64,000 bases of DNA from Rhizobium mesoamericanum STM3625 (GTDB taxonomy: Bacteria > Pseudomonadota > Alphaproteobacteria > Rhizobiales > Rhizobiaceae). The stretch covers positions 153,006 to 217,005 of the forward strand of contig NZ_HF536772.1 of the NCBI RefSeq assembly GCF_000312665.1. The letters are read 5' to 3'. The notes beneath the pieces are model-generated. The model was not told the origin of the DNA. It did not search any database and worked only from the letters and a program-made list of their open reading frames with translations. Every line of letters starts with the position of its first letter. The stretch's first letter is position 1. Positions 26,298 to 36,091 of this stretch are shown here, one piece after another. The position numbers and the translations under genes are program-made.

Positions 26298-27749
26298 ATG
26301 ACGGAACAGACCCACCCGGTATATGCCGAAATTACCGGTCCGATCGTGATGATCGGCTTTGGCTCCATCGGCCGCGGCACGCTGCCGCTGATCGAGCGCC
26401 ACTTCAAGTTCGACAAGAGCCGGATGGTAGTCATCGACCCGCGCGACGATGCAGATCACACCGAAATCATGGCAAGCCATGGCGTGCGGCACATCAAGGC
26501 ACATGTTACCAAGGACAACTACAAGGACCTCCTGAAGCCGCTTCTGACCGACGGCGGTGGCCAGGGCTTCTGCGTCAATCTTTCCGTCGATACCGGTTCG
26601 GTCGACCTGATGAAGCTCTGCCGCAAGCTCGGCGCACTCTACATCGATACCGTCGTCGAACCCTGGCTCGGCTTCTATTTCGACAAGAGCATGAAGAACG
26701 CCGACCGCACCAACTATGCGCTGCGCGAAACCCTGCGTAAGGAAAAGGCCAAGAACCCCGGCGGCCCGACCGCAGTCTCCACCTGCGGCGCTAACCCGGG
26801 TATGGTCTCGTGGTTCGTCAAGCAGGCCCTCGTCAATCTCGCCAACGATATCGGCCTGAAGTTCGAAGAGCCGGATCAGCATGACCGTGAAGGCTGGGCA
26901 AAGCTGATGAAGAAGGTCGGCGTCAAGGGCGTCCACATCGCCGAGCGCGACACGCAGCGGACCAAGCATCCGAAGCCGCTCAACGTCTTCTGGAACACCT
27001 GGTCGGTCGAAGGCTTCATCTCCGAAGGCCTGCAGCCAGCCGAACTCGGCTGGGGCACCCACGAAAACTGGATGCCAAAGAACGGCAAGAAGCACAAGAA
27101 AGGCTGCAAGGCGGCGATCTATCTCGAGCAGCCGGGCGCCAACACGCGCGTTCGCACCTGGTGCCCGACGCCTGGTCCGCAGTATGGCTTCCTCGTCACC
27201 CACAACGAGTCGATCTCGATCGCCGACTACTTCACGGTTCGAGACAAGGACGGCGAAGTAACCTTCCGTCCGACCTGCCACTATGCTTACCATCCGGCGA
27301 ACGACGCGGTTCTGTCGCTGCATGAAATGTTCGGCAATGGCGGCACGTCGCAGCCAGTCCACCACGTTCTAGATGAGGACGAGCTGGAGGACGGCATCGA
27401 TGAGCTCGGCGTCCTGCTCTACGGCCATGAAAAGAACGCCTACTGGTACGGTTCGCGCCTGTCGCTGGAAGAAACCCGCCGCATCGCGCCTTATCAGAAC
27501 GCGACCGGCCTTCAGGTGACCTCCGCCGTCCTCGCCGGCATGGTCTGGGCGCTCGAAAACCCGAAAGCCGGCATCGTCGAAGCCGACGAGGTCGACTACA
27601 AGCGCTGCCTGGAAGTCCAGACGCCTTATCTAGGCCCAGTCGAAGGTCACTACACCGACTGGACCCCGCTCGAGGGCCGTCCAGGTCTCTTCCCGGAAGA
27701 GATCGACACCAAAGATCCGTGGCAGTTCAAGAACATTCTCGTGCGCTGA
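26298..27749 (+). CDS. hss: Homospermidine synthase
   Basis: A 483-residue NAD-dependent homospermidine synthase, which makes sym-homospermidine, the main long polyamine of many Rhizobiaceae, from putrescine (and spermidine). The N-terminal Rossmann motif is GFGSIGRGTLP (about 20-30); FWNTWSVEGFISEG and GHEKNAYWYGSRL are characteristic. A clean AGGAGAAAAG site precedes the ATG. A 143-base upstream region includes several GGCTT/GCC repeats near 26260-26285 whose significance I cannot judge. A strong terminator follows. Confidence 0.95.
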   Translation: MTEQTHPVYAEITGPIVMIGFGSIGRGTLPLIERHFKFDKSRMVVIDPRDDADHTEIMASHGVRHIKAHVTKDNYKDLLKPLLTDGGGQGFCVNLSVDTGSVDLMKLCRKLGALYIDTVVEPWLGFYFDKSMKNADRTNYALRETLRKEKAKNPGGPTAVSTCGANPGMVSWFVKQALVNLANDIGLKFEEPDQHDREGWAKLMKKVGVKGVHIAERDTQRTKHPKPLNVFWNTWSVEGFISEGLQPAELGWGTHENWMPKNGKKHKKGCKAAIYLEQPGANTRVRTWCPTPGPQYGFLVTHNESISIADYFTVRDKDGEVTFRPTCHYAYHPANDAVLSLHEMFGNGGTSQPVHHVLDEDELEDGIDELGVLLYGHEKNAYWYGSRLSLEETRRIAPYQNATGLQVTSAVLAGMVWALENPKAGIVEADEVDYKRCLEVQTPYLGPVEGHYTDWTPLEGRPGLFPEEIDTKDPWQFKNILVR

Positions 27750-27773
27750 TCCTGGCCCGACCTGCATTCGAAG

Positions 27774-27799
27774 ATGCCCGCCACAAGGCGGGCATTTTT
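27774..27799 (+). terminator. Intrinsic terminator after hss
   Basis: ATGCCCGCC / GGCGGGCAT, loop ACAA, then a T run. Confidence 0.9.
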
Positions 27800-27920
27800 G
27801 TAACGCCTGCTGTATAAATGGCCGTCTCGCTTCCTTGAAGACTTGCCTTCCCGGACAGCGCGCGCCATGTGTTTCGCAACCACACGGAAAGTTCTCGTTC
27901 CGAATCCCCGGGAGACGCTC

Positions 27921-28289
27921 ATGAAAGTCAGAACCCTTCTTTTCCTCCTCGGCGCTGTCGCTGCCTTGAACGCTTGCACCATGTCGTCTCCACGTCCGGT
28001 GCCGGTTGCAGCAAATTCAGCTCCGTCAGGCGTCGAAGGCTCTTGGGCGGATCCGAACGGCATCATCTCCACTTTCCAGGCCGGAACGTTCACCACCCGT
28101 ACGACCGACAGCAACCAGCTTCTGGCGTCGGGAACCTATGTGAAAACCTCGCCGTCACTGGTCGAAATCAACATGACCTCGCTGGTGCGCAAGACCCAAT
28201 CTAAGGTCAACTGCGCTCTGGTGAGCCAGAACCAGCTGAATTGCACCTCGGACGCCGGATCGCAGTTCAGCCTGACCCGACGCATGTAA
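27921..28289 (+). CDS. omp10: Omp10-like outer membrane lipoprotein
   Basis: A 122-residue lipoprotein with lipobox LNAC (Cys19), closely resembling Brucella Omp10: [28 protein letters not shown] and [17 protein letters not shown] are all typical, with two internal cysteines likely disulfide-linked. It would be exported, lipidated and placed in the outer membrane. The start at 27921 has a GGGAGACG site; the longer upstream frame is rejected because the lipobox then falls too deep. A terminator follows. Confidence 0.9.
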   Translation: MKVRTLLFLLGAVAALNACTMSSPRPVPVAANSAPSGVEGSWADPNGIISTFQAGTFTTRTTDSNQLLASGTYVKTSPSLVEINMTSLVRKTQSKVNCALVSQNQLNCTSDAGSQFSLTRRM

Positions 28290-28310
28290 GGACGCCAGGC
28301 ACTGAACGAT

Positions 28311-28337
28311 AAAAGCTCCCTTCGCGGGAGCTTTTTT
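28311..28337 (+). terminator. Intrinsic terminator after omp10
   Basis: AAAAGCTCCC-TTCG-CGGGAGCTTTT with further T residues. Confidence 0.92.
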
Positions 28338-28470
28338 TGTTTACCGCTCTCGGAAAGCGCCAATGCTGTCACAGCTTTTTCTCTTGCGGCCACTAATCCT
28401 TGATGGAAACATCTACCGCGTAGGGACGGCGGAGCGCAGGGTTTGCTTCGCTCAAGATCAGGAGAGCAGG

Positions 28471-30345
28471 ATGACGAAATCCTTTCAATTCGGTCTGCTG
28501 ACCGCGTCGATGCTGGCGCTGTCGAGCGGCGCCGCCTTTGCCGATTACGAACTCAATATCCTTCACATCAACGATTTCCATTCGCGCATCGAGTCGATCA
28601 ACAAGTTCGACTCGACCTGCTCGGCCGAAGAAGAGGCCAAGAAGGAATGCTTCGGCGGCGCCGCCCGCCTGAAGACCGCGATCGATCAGCGTCGCAATGC
28701 CCTTAGCGGCAAGAACGTGCTGCTGCTCAATGGCGGGGACAATTTCCAGGGTTCGCTTTTCTACACCACTTACAAGGGTGCCGCAGAAGCGGAAGTGCTG
28801 AACGACATGAAGTTTGACGTCATGACCGTCGGCAACCATGAGTTCGACGACAGCGAGGATGGCCTGGCAACCTTCCTCGACAAGGTGAAATTCCCTGTCA
28901 TTTCGGCCAACGTCCTCGCGGGAGACGGCTCAAAGCTCGGCGAGCGTATCAAGCCTTCCCTTGTGCTCGACGTCGGCGGCCAGAAGATCGGCATCGTCGG
29001 TGCCGTGACGAACGACACCGAAGAATTGTCCTCACCCGGCCCGAAGGTGATGATCGCTGACGACGTGCAGACCATCACCGCAGCGGTCGAGGACCTGAAG
29101 AAGCAGGGCGTCAACAAGATCATCGCGCTGACGCATGTCGGCTATCCCCGCGACCTCGCCGCCATCGCCAAGATCCCCGATGTCGATGTTGTCGTCGGCG
29201 GTCATTCGCACAGCCTGCTGTCCAATACCGACCCGAAGGCGGAAGGACCCTATCCGACGATGGTCGGCAATCCCGGCGGCTATAAGGTGCCGGTGGTTCA
29301 GGCTGCATCCTACAGCAAGTATCTCGGCGACCTCGTCGTCACCTTCGATGACAACGGCGTCGTCAAGGAAGCCAAGGGTGACCCGATCCTGATCGACTCT
29401 TCCTTCACGCCCGATCCGACACTCACCGCCCGGATCGCCGAGCTCGCCAAGCCGATCGAGGAACTGCGCAAGAAGGTCATCGGCTCCAGCGAGGCGCCGA
29501 TTGACGGCGACCGCACCGTCTGCCGCGTCAAGGAGTGCTCGATGGGCAATCTTGTGGCCGATGCCATGCTCGATCGGGGCAGGAGCCAGGGCATGACCAT
29601 CGCGATCCAGAACGGCGGCGGCCTTCGCGCATCGATCGATGCCGGCGACGTTACTCAGGGCGAAGTCATCACCGTTCTGCCGTTTCAGAACACGCTTGCT
29701 ACCTTCCAGCTGACCGGCGCTGATTTGCGCAAGGCATTGGAAAACGGTCTCGGCAAGATCGAGGAAGGAGCCGGCCGCTTCCCGCAGGTATCCGGTGTGA
29801 AATACATCTTCGACAAGACCAGGCCCGCTGGCAGCCGCCTCGTATCGGTCGAGGTCAAGGACGGCGATAGCTTCGTGCCGCTCGACGACGCGAAGACCTA
29901 CGGCGTTGTCACCAACAACTTCATGCGTGCGGGTGGCGATGGCTATTCGATCTTCGAGACGGCGGGTAAGAACGCCTATGACTTCGGACCCGATCTTGCC
30001 GACGTAACCGCTGAATATCTGGCGGCGCACTCGCCCTACAAGCCGTACACCGATGGGCGCATCACCGAGGTTGCCGCATCAGGGACGGAAACCCCCGCAA
30101 CGACTGCCCCGGCCACATCCGCGCCCGCCGCAGCACCGGCAGCGCCCATGGCGGAGGCACCCGCTGCAGCCCTTGCCCCAAATACGCCAACCAATCACGT
30201 CATCGCCGCCGGTGATACGCTCTGGGATCTTGCCAAGCAGTTCTACGGCAACGGTGCACTCTGGAAGAGAATTTCGGTTGCAAACGGCGAACCTGCGCCG
30301 CGCCACCTGACGGTCGGCAAGGAACTGCAGATCCCGTCGAAGTAA
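28471..30345 (+). CDS. Periplasmic 5'-nucleotidase (UshA-like) with C-terminal LysM
   Basis: A 624-residue exported enzyme: signal peptide to about residue 23 (GAAFA), metallophosphoesterase domain (LHINDFHSR, NGGDNFQGS, GNHEFDD, GGHSH), 5'-nucleotidase C-terminal domain (NGGGLRASID, LPFQNTL, MRAGGDGY), an Ala/Pro/Thr linker of about 40 residues, and a LysM module at about 576-622 (HVIAAGDTLWDLAKQFYG). The family hydrolyses nucleotides and 2',3'-cyclic nucleotides to release phosphate. LysM should hold it on peptidoglycan. Start 28471 follows AGGAGAGCAGG. Confidence 0.92.
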   Translation: MTKSFQFGLLTASMLALSSGAAFADYELNILHINDFHSRIESINKFDSTCSAEEEAKKECFGGAARLKTAIDQRRNALSGKNVLLLNGGDNFQGSLFYTTYKGAAEAEVLNDMKFDVMTVGNHEFDDSEDGLATFLDKVKFPVISANVLAGDGSKLGERIKPSLVLDVGGQKIGIVGAVTNDTEELSSPGPKVMIADDVQTITAAVEDLKKQGVNKIIALTHVGYPRDLAAIAKIPDVDVVVGGHSHSLLSNTDPKAEGPYPTMVGNPGGYKVPVVQAASYSKYLGDLVVTFDDNGVVKEAKGDPILIDSSFTPDPTLTARIAELAKPIEELRKKVIGSSEAPIDGDRTVCRVKECSMGNLVADAMLDRGRSQGMTIAIQNGGGLRASIDAGDVTQGEVITVLPFQNTLATFQLTGADLRKALENGLGKIEEGAGRFPQVSGVKYIFDKTRPAGSRLVSVEVKDGDSFVPLDDAKTYGVVTNNFMRAGGDGYSIFETAGKNAYDFGPDLADVTAEYLAAHSPYKPYTDGRITEVAASGTETPATTAPATSAPAAAPAAPMAEAPAAALAPNTPTNHVIAAGDTLWDLAKQFYGNGALWKRISVANGEPAPRHLTVGKELQIPSK

Positions 30346-30368
30346 GACGATTTGTCTCGATCCTGAAT

Positions 30369-30402
30369 GTCGGTCCGGGGTTCCCTGGGCCGGCTTTTGT
30401 TT
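30369..30402 (+). terminator. Intrinsic terminator after the 5'-nucleotidase gene
   Basis: GTCGGTCC pairs with GGGCCGGC (two G-U pairs), followed by TTTTGTTT. Confidence 0.75.
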
Positions 30403-30466
30403 CTATAGGGTGAACCGGCAAGGTCCGGCCGCCCATGAGCCGGCCAGACAAGATACCGGGGTTTAG

Positions 30467-31504
30467 ATGACGACTGTTAATACTGCGCACCGTCCAGCGA
30501 ACCATCCACCCGTGAAATCGGACAAGGTGGGCGTCCTGCTCGTCAATCTCGGCACGCCTGACGGCACCGATTACACCTCGATGCGCCGCTATCTGAAAGA
30601 ATTCCTAACCGATAAACGCGTCATCGAATGGTCGCCCTGGAAGTGGTATCCGATCCTGTTCGGCATCGTCCTCAACACCCGCCCGCAAAAGGTGGGCAAG
30701 GCCTACGAGACGATCTGGAACAAGGAGAAGAACGAGAGCTTTCTGCGCACCTACACCCGCAACCAGGCGAAGCTGATGGCAGAACGTCTGGACGACCTGC
30801 CGAACGTCCGTGTCGACTGGGCCATGCGCTACGGCACGCCGTCGATACCGTCGCGCATTCAAGCGCTGAAAGACGAAGGCTGCGATCGCATCCTGCTGTT
30901 TCCGCTGTATCCGCAATATGCGGCGGCAACTACGGCAACTGTCAATGACAAGGCGTTCCAGCATCTGCTGAAAATGCGCTGGCAGCCGGCGTTGCGAACC
31001 GTACCGGATTATCACGACGACAAGACCTACATCAAAGCGCTGGCCAATTCCGTGACCCGCCACCTGTCGTCGCTGGATTGGCAGCCGGAGGTCATCCTCG
31101 CCTCCTTCCACGGAATTCCGCTCTCCTATTCAGAGAAGGGCGACCCCTATTACTGGCAATGCCAGAGGACTGGCCAGCTGCTGCGCGAGCGGCTCGGGCT
31201 TTCCGAAGAGAAGTTCATGGTGACCTTCCAATCGCGTTTCGGGCCCGAAGAGTGGCTGCAGCCCTACACCGACAAGACGGTCGAGAAGCTGGCGCAGGAC
31301 GGCGTCAAGAAGATCGCCGTCCTCAATCCCGGTTTCGTGTCCGACTGTCTGGAGACACTGGAGGAAATCGCCGAGCAGGCCGCTCATTCCTTCCACGAGC
31401 ACGGCGGCGAGAAGTTCACCCACATCTCCTGCCTCAACGACAGCGAGGACGGCATGCGGGTGCTGGAGAAGGTCGTCCGCCGCGAACTGCTCGGCTGGGT
31501 TTGA
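30467..31504 (+). CDS. hemH: Ferrochelatase
   Basis: A 345-residue ferrochelatase, inserting iron into protoporphyrin IX as the last step of heme synthesis. Signature parts are LLVNLGTPDG near residue 24, the catalytic His region ASFHGIPLSY with KGDPY, and LNPGFVSDCLETLEEI. Length and motifs are normal. The gene is convergent with queE, separated by one or two bases. Confidence 0.95.
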   Translation: MTTVNTAHRPANHPPVKSDKVGVLLVNLGTPDGTDYTSMRRYLKEFLTDKRVIEWSPWKWYPILFGIVLNTRPQKVGKAYETIWNKEKNESFLRTYTRNQAKLMAERLDDLPNVRVDWAMRYGTPSIPSRIQALKDEGCDRILLFPLYPQYAAATTATVNDKAFQHLLKMRWQPALRTVPDYHDDKTYIKALANSVTRHLSSLDWQPEVILASFHGIPLSYSEKGDPYYWQCQRTGQLLRERLGLSEEKFMVTFQSRFGPEEWLQPYTDKTVEKLAQDGVKKIAVLNPGFVSDCLETLEEIAEQAAHSFHEHGGEKFTHISCLNDSEDGMRVLEKVVRRELLGWV

Positions 31505-32242
31505 TCAGACACCACGTTTGTTGCCCCACAGCAGGACATGCAGCTGGGGCAGCACACGTGCCTCGAACCACCGGTCCTTGGTTACCTTGTCGACCAGCCA
31601 CAGCATCCTGTCCATGATGCCGTCGGTATCGACACGTGCACCGTCGTCATTGGGCGGCGGTGGCGTGTGGTTTCCAGGCTGCAGGTAGACGTACAGGTCT
31701 GGATAGCGTGCTGCCGCCTCGCGAGCATAGGCATAGTCGCGATCGTCGAAAACGACGATCTTCAAGGCGATGTTGGGCCCGTCGGCGGCCATCTCGAGAC
31801 AGTCTTCGAAGGCATTCCAATCCGTCGCCATACCGCTCGACGGCGGCTTCGGGCTCAGCACCAGCACATCGAGATCGGCAAACCATTGCTTGGCGACGCT
31901 GCCCTGTGTTTCCAGCGCAAAGCTGTAGCCGTGGTCATGTCCGTGCGCGATAAGACCGCCAAGCGGCTGGATCGCCGGGTTGCCACCGGAAAGCGACACC
32001 ATCAGCGGCTTGCCGCCGGAGAGCCGCGTCACTTCCGCCCAGATGCCGTCAACCGTCATCGGCAGCCATTGATCGCGATACTCGCTGTCAACCGCATGCA
32101 GGCTGTCACACCACGAACAGCGATAATCGCAGCCACCCATGCGGACAAAGACCGTCGGCAGGCCGATCAGCACGCCCTCCCCCTGGATCGTCGGCCCAAA
32201 GATCTCGCTGACGCGGATCTGCGCCTCGCGAGTCCCGCTCAT
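31505..32242 (-). CDS. queE: 7-carboxy-7-deazaguanine synthase (radical SAM)
   Basis: A 245-residue QueE. The radical SAM cluster motif is C-x3-C-x2-C in [12 protein letters not shown], with the N-terminal [12 protein letters not shown]. It converts 6-carboxytetrahydropterin to CDG in queuosine synthesis. The start at 32242 overlaps the queD stop (ATGA), which decides it over the longer reading frame. Last gene of the queCDE operon. Confidence 0.94.
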   Translation of the reverse strand: MSGTREAQIRVSEIFGPTIQGEGVLIGLPTVFVRMGGCDYRCSWCDSLHAVDSEYRDQWLPMTVDGIWAEVTRLSGGKPLMVSLSGGNPAIQPLGGLIAHGHDHGYSFALETQGSVAKQWFADLDVLVLSPKPPSSGMATDWNAFEDCLEMAADGPNIALKIVVFDDRDYAYAREAAARYPDLYVYLQPGNHTPPPPNDDGARVDTDGIMDRMLWLVDKVTKDRWFEARVLPQLHVLLWGNKRGV

Positions 32243-32598
32243 GGCCGATATTCCGCCCAGGTCTTTGGTGTTTCGCTGACGCGCACCGCCGAGGTCTCCG
32301 GCAGCCGCCCCTTGCACCAGTCGTAGAAGTGCTTGGCGAGATATTCCGAGGTCACGCGGTCATGGCCGAAGACTTCGTTCAGGTGCCGGTGGTCAAAGCG
32401 CTCGTCGATATAGCGCTTCAGCGGCGAAAGCTCGTGATAGTCGCGCACGAAACCGTTCTCATCCAGTTCGGCGGCTGCAAGTTCCACCACGACGATGTAA
32501 TTGTGCCCGTGCAGTCGCGCGCACTGGTGATCGGATGGCAGATGCGTCAGTTGATGGGATGCGGAGAAGTGGAACTCCTTGGTGATGCGAAACATCAC
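32239..32598 (-). CDS. queD: 6-carboxytetrahydropterin synthase
   Basis: A 119-residue QueD of the PTPS fold: FSASHQL supplies a zinc histidine, CARLHGHNY contains the catalytic Cys and two further His ligands, and FDHRHLNEV and the late ESxxVRVSET region complete the site. It forms 6-carboxytetrahydropterin from dihydroneopterin triphosphate. Overlaps queC and queE by ATGA at both ends. Confidence 0.94.
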   Translation of the reverse strand: MMFRITKEFHFSASHQLTHLPSDHQCARLHGHNYIVVVELAAAELDENGFVRDYHELSPLKRYIDERFDHRHLNEVFGHDRVTSEYLAKHFYDWCKGRLPETSAVRVSETPKTWAEYRP

Positions 32599-33305
32599 TT
32601 CACCTCCCTGGCTGAATAGCCAGACGTTGCTGCTTCCCAGAAATCCGGATCGTCATATTCCGTAGGATCGGAGATGCCAGCCAGATGAAAAGCCTCGCGT
32701 CGCTCGACGCAGGTGCCGCAGCGTCCACAGTGACGCGTACCGCCCTTGTAGCAGGACCATGTCTCGGCAAATGGCGTCCCGAATTTCGCGCCATCAGTGA
32801 CGATATCGGCCTTGGAGACGCTGATATAGGGAGCCAGCAGCGAAACGCGGGCATAGCCGTCGAGCGCCTGGTTCTGCATTTCCTGGAAGGCATCGATGAA
32901 GCCCGGGCGGCAATCGGGATAAATGAAATGGTCCCCGCCGTGCACAGCAACAGCCACCGCGTCCGCCTTTTGAGCTGCGGCAAGGCCGAACGCGATCGCC
33001 AACATGATCGCGTTGCGGTTTGGTACCACGGTCGCTTTCATCGTCTCCTCGGCGTAGTGGCCGTCGGGCACGTCGACGTCGTCTGTCAGGGCTGATCCTG
33101 TCAGATGCCGACCGATGGTGCGGATGTCGATGATCTGGTGCGGCACGCCGAGTCGTTTGGCGCAGGCGGTGGCAAAATCCAGCTCTTTGCGGTGTCGCTG
33201 TCCATAATCGAAGGACAGCAGGCTGATGAGCTGATGTTCCGCTGCCACACGATGGGCGAGCGAAACGGAGTCCAATCCGCCGGAGCAGATGACAATAGTC
33301 TTCAT
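32595..33305 (-). CDS. queC: 7-cyano-7-deazaguanine (preQ0) synthase
   Basis: A 236-residue QueC with the PP-loop SGGLDS at residues 8-13 and a C-terminal Cys4 zinc site (SCYKGG... HCGRCGTC). It makes preQ0 from CDG using ATP and ammonia. First gene of queCDE; a preQ1-I riboswitch covers its ribosome binding site (33312-33346), giving feedback control by the pathway product preQ1. Confidence 0.95.
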   Translation of the reverse strand: MKTIVICSGGLDSVSLAHRVAAEHQLISLLSFDYGQRHRKELDFATACAKRLGVPHQIIDIRTIGRHLTGSALTDDVDVPDGHYAEETMKATVVPNRNAIMLAIAFGLAAAQKADAVAVAVHGGDHFIYPDCRPGFIDAFQEMQNQALDGYARVSLLAPYISVSKADIVTDGAKFGTPFAETWSCYKGGTRHCGRCGTCVERREAFHLAGISDPTEYDDPDFWEAATSGYSAREVK

Positions 33306-33311
33306 GATGAG

Positions 33312-33346
33312 GATCCCTTGTTTTGACCGGGTGGGCTGCGACCGGT
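33312..33346 (-). promoter_or_regulatory. preQ1-I riboswitch in the queC leader
   Basis: On the reverse strand, ACCGG (P1) is followed by UCGCAG, a C-rich loop, the P1 partner CCGGU, then CAAAACAAGGG. The GGUCGCAG...ACCC...AAAACAAGG order is the same as in the crystallised Thermoanaerobacter tengcongensis preQ1-I aptamer. The loop C residues would pair with the terminal GG as the pseudoknot, hiding the AGGG ribosome binding site about ten bases before the queC ATG. This predicts translational repression when preQ1 is present. Confidence 0.9.
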
Positions 33347-33505
33347 AGTTCCTGCGGGTCTTCTAGGCCAAAGCGGCGCCGTTGTGAATAGCCAATAGAC
33401 CCCCCATATCGAATCCATGAGCAAACAGCGTCACCGGCGAAGCTACTGGCGTTTGAGGTCGGCTCGGTTAAGGTTGTGTCAGTCGATTCTATCGCGGGGG
33501 AGTTT

Positions 33506-34516
33506 ATGGTTCTGAGTGGCTTCGATATCGTCGTCATTGCACTGGTGATCTTCGTCATCCTGGTCCTGTTTGCCGGCATCAAGACGGTGCCGCAAGGCTA
33601 CCGCTATACAATAGAGCGCTTCGGCCGCTACACCCGCACCCTTGAACCCGGTTTAAACCTGATCACTCCCTTCATCGAGCGCGTCGGTGCACGAATGAAC
33701 GTCATGGAACAGGTCCTCAACGTGCCGACGCAGGAGGTCATCACCAAGGACAACGCCTCGATCTCGACCGACGCCGTCGCCTTTTACCAGGTCCTCAACG
33801 CCGCCGAGGCTGCCTATCAGGTCGCACACCTCGAGAATGCCATTCTGAACCTTACGATGACCAACATCCGCACGGTCATGGGCTCAATGGACCTTGACGA
33901 GCTGCTGTCGAACCGCGACGCAATCAACGACCGGCTGTTGCGCGTCGTCGACGATGCCGTGCAGCCTTGGGGCATCAAGGTAACCCGCGTCGAGATCAAG
34001 GACATCCAGCCCCCGCGCGACCTGGTGGACGCCATGGCGCGGCAGATGAAGGCTGAACGTGAAAAGCGCGCCCAGGTGCTGGAAGCGGAAGGCTCCCGTA
34101 ACGCCCAGATTCTCCGGGCGGAGGGCGCCAAGCAATCCGCGATTCTTCAGGCCGAGGGCCAGCGCGAAGCGGCCTTCCGAAACGCCGAGGCGCGAGAACG
34201 TTTGGCCGAGGCGGAAGCAAAGGCTACGAAGATGGTCTCCGAAGCGATCGCATCGGGCAATCTTCAGGCAATCAACTATTTCGTCGCCCAGAAATACACC
34301 GAAGCACTGGCCTCAATCGGCACCGCCGGCAATTCCAAGGTCGTGCTGATGCCGGTCGAAGCTTCCTCTCTTATCGGCTCGCTTGGCGGTATTGGGGCCA
34401 TCGCCAAGGAGGTCTTCGGCGATAACCCGACTCCACCGGCGCCGCGCCCGCAGTCCACGCCGCGGACTACTCCGGCCGTCAACCCTTTAACCCGCCAACG
34501 GAGCGATGAGCCATGA
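33506..34516 (+). CDS. SPFH/stomatin-like membrane protein (QmcA type)
   Basis: A 336-residue protein with one N-terminal transmembrane segment (about 5-25), an SPFH/band-7 domain (about 25-200; [23 protein letters not shown]) and a long Ala/Glu-rich coiled coil (about 200-275), followed by a proline-rich tail. It likely oligomerises in membrane microdomains. It overlaps nfeD by ATGA, the standard partner pair. Start ATG 33506 follows GGGGGAG; GTG 33476 is possible but adds residues not typical of the family. Confidence 0.92.
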   Translation: MVLSGFDIVVIALVIFVILVLFAGIKTVPQGYRYTIERFGRYTRTLEPGLNLITPFIERVGARMNVMEQVLNVPTQEVITKDNASISTDAVAFYQVLNAAEAAYQVAHLENAILNLTMTNIRTVMGSMDLDELLSNRDAINDRLLRVVDDAVQPWGIKVTRVEIKDIQPPRDLVDAMARQMKAEREKRAQVLEAEGSRNAQILRAEGAKQSAILQAEGQREAAFRNAEARERLAEAEAKATKMVSEAIASGNLQAINYFVAQKYTEALASIGTAGNSKVVLMPVEASSLIGSLGGIGAIAKEVFGDNPTPPAPRPQSTPRTTPAVNPLTRQRSDEP

Positions 34517-34968
34517 TTGCCAGCCTTGTCGCGGAACTCGGACCCTGGAGCTGGTGGATCGCCGGCCTGATACTTTTGGCGGCAGAATTGATCGCGCCGG
34601 GCTTCTTTCTCGTCTGGATCGGCCTCGCTGCCTTGATCGTCGGCCTGTTGTCGCTGCTGTTCTGGGATAGCAGCTTCTGGTTCTGGCAGGTTCAGGCCAT
34701 CCTTTTTGCGCTGCTTGCCGTCGTGGCAACGTTCATTGGCCGCAAACTGACACTTCGGCATGGTGAAACGGACCAGCCCTTCCTCAATCAGAGGGCCGCG
34801 AGCCTCGTTGGTCGCACAGCAACGCTGACGGAGCCTATTCGCGAAGGCCGCGGCCGCATTCGCCTCGACGACACTGTGTGGCGTGTCAGTGGTCCCGATT
34901 TGCCGGTCGGCACGAGGGTGAAGGTCGTAGCAAGCAGTGGCCGCGATCTGACTGTGGAACTAGCTTGA
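34513..34968 (+). CDS. NfeD-like membrane protein
   Basis: A 151-residue NfeD (short, membrane plus OB-fold form): two to three hydrophobic segments within residues 10-75 and a C-terminal beta-barrel OB domain (about 90-150; [37 protein letters not shown]). Partner of the SPFH protein upstream. Its stop directly abuts the stop of the convergent kdsD gene. Confidence 0.92.
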   Translation: MIASLVAELGPWSWWIAGLILLAAELIAPGFFLVWIGLAALIVGLLSLLFWDSSFWFWQVQAILFALLAVVATFIGRKLTLRHGETDQPFLNQRAASLVGRTATLTEPIREGRGRIRLDDTVWRVSGPDLPVGTRVKVVASSGRDLTVELA

Positions 34969-35964
34969 TCACGCCACGCCGATCCGCAGCAGATCGTGGA
35001 AATGCACAAGCCCAATGGGCCGATTGTCGTCGTCGACGACGATAAGGGCGCCGATGCTGTGCTGGTTGAGCATAGCAAGCGCGGCCGTTGCCAGCACCGT
35101 GGGCTTCACTGTCTTCGGCGTGCGCGTCATGATGTCGTCGACCACCAGTTCGGAGAGGTTCCGCGCCAGATTACGTGCCAAATCGCCTTCCGTGATGATG
35201 CCGCAGAGACGCTCATTTTCGTCCAGAATGCCGACACAGCCGAAATGCTTGCGAGACAATGTCGAGATCGCCATTGGTACAGGCGTTCCCTTCGCCACCA
35301 GCGGCACACGATCGCCAGTATGCATAATATCGGCGACATGACTGAGACTCGCGCCAAGTTTGCCGCCTGGATGGAACACGTGAAAATCCCGCGCCGTGAA
35401 GCCCCGTGCCTCCAGTAGAGCAATCGCAAGTGCGTCACCCATGGCGAGTTGCATCAGCGTCGATGTCGTCGGTGCAAGCCCATGCGGGCAGGCTTCCTCC
35501 ACGTTCGGCATCAGTAGGATGATGTCCGAAGCCGCGGCGAGGGAAGATTTCTCAGAGCAGGTGACGGCAATCAGCGGAATGGAGAAACGACGCGTATAGG
35601 CAATGATGCTGCGAAGCTCGGCGCTTTCTCCGCCCTTGGAAAGAGCGACAACGACATCGGTCGTGCCGATCATTCCGAGATCGCCGTGGTTTGCTTCGGC
35701 TGCATGGACGAAGAAAGCCGGCGTGCCTGTCGACGCCAGTGTGGCGGCGATCTTTACGCCGATGTGGCCGCTCTTACCAACGCCGGTTACAATGACGCGA
35801 CCGCTAACCCCGGTAATCGTCTCGACGGCCCGCATGAAGGGTGAGGCAAGTCCGTCGTCAAAAGCCCGCTCCAGGGCCTCAAGCGCCCGCCTCTCGGTGC
35901 CAATTGTCCGCTTCGCAGACTCAAGCACACCGTCTTCGATTACATTTACCGCTCTTTTGATCAT
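34969..35964 (-). CDS. kdsD: D-arabinose-5-phosphate isomerase (KpsF/GutQ)
   Basis: A 331-residue KdsD-type isomerase: SIS domain (about 40-185; TGVGKSGHIGVKIAATLASTG, ALSKGGESAEL) followed by two CBS domains (about 210-330). It interconverts ribulose-5-phosphate and arabinose-5-phosphate, the first step to Kdo for lipopolysaccharide. Domain composition and length are normal. Confidence 0.92.
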   Translation of the reverse strand: MIKRAVNVIEDGVLESAKRTIGTERRALEALERAFDDGLASPFMRAVETITGVSGRVIVTGVGKSGHIGVKIAATLASTGTPAFFVHAAEANHGDLGMIGTTDVVVALSKGGESAELRSIIAYTRRFSIPLIAVTCSEKSSLAAASDIILLMPNVEEACPHGLAPTTSTLMQLAMGDALAIALLEARGFTARDFHVFHPGGKLGASLSHVADIMHTGDRVPLVAKGTPVPMAISTLSRKHFGCVGILDENERLCGIITEGDLARNLARNLSELVVDDIMTRTPKTVKPTVLATAALAMLNQHSIGALIVVDDDNRPIGLVHFHDLLRIGVA

Positions 35965-36091
35965 GGCACTCTGCGTTAGCGGTTTTCGTCAGCCGAGTCC
36001 ACCGGCTGATCCCGATGGCAGGCGAGCGCAACGAAAGGTTAACCACAAGCCTTTACGTTCGGGTAACACTTCGAAGCATGCCAGGAAAAAA

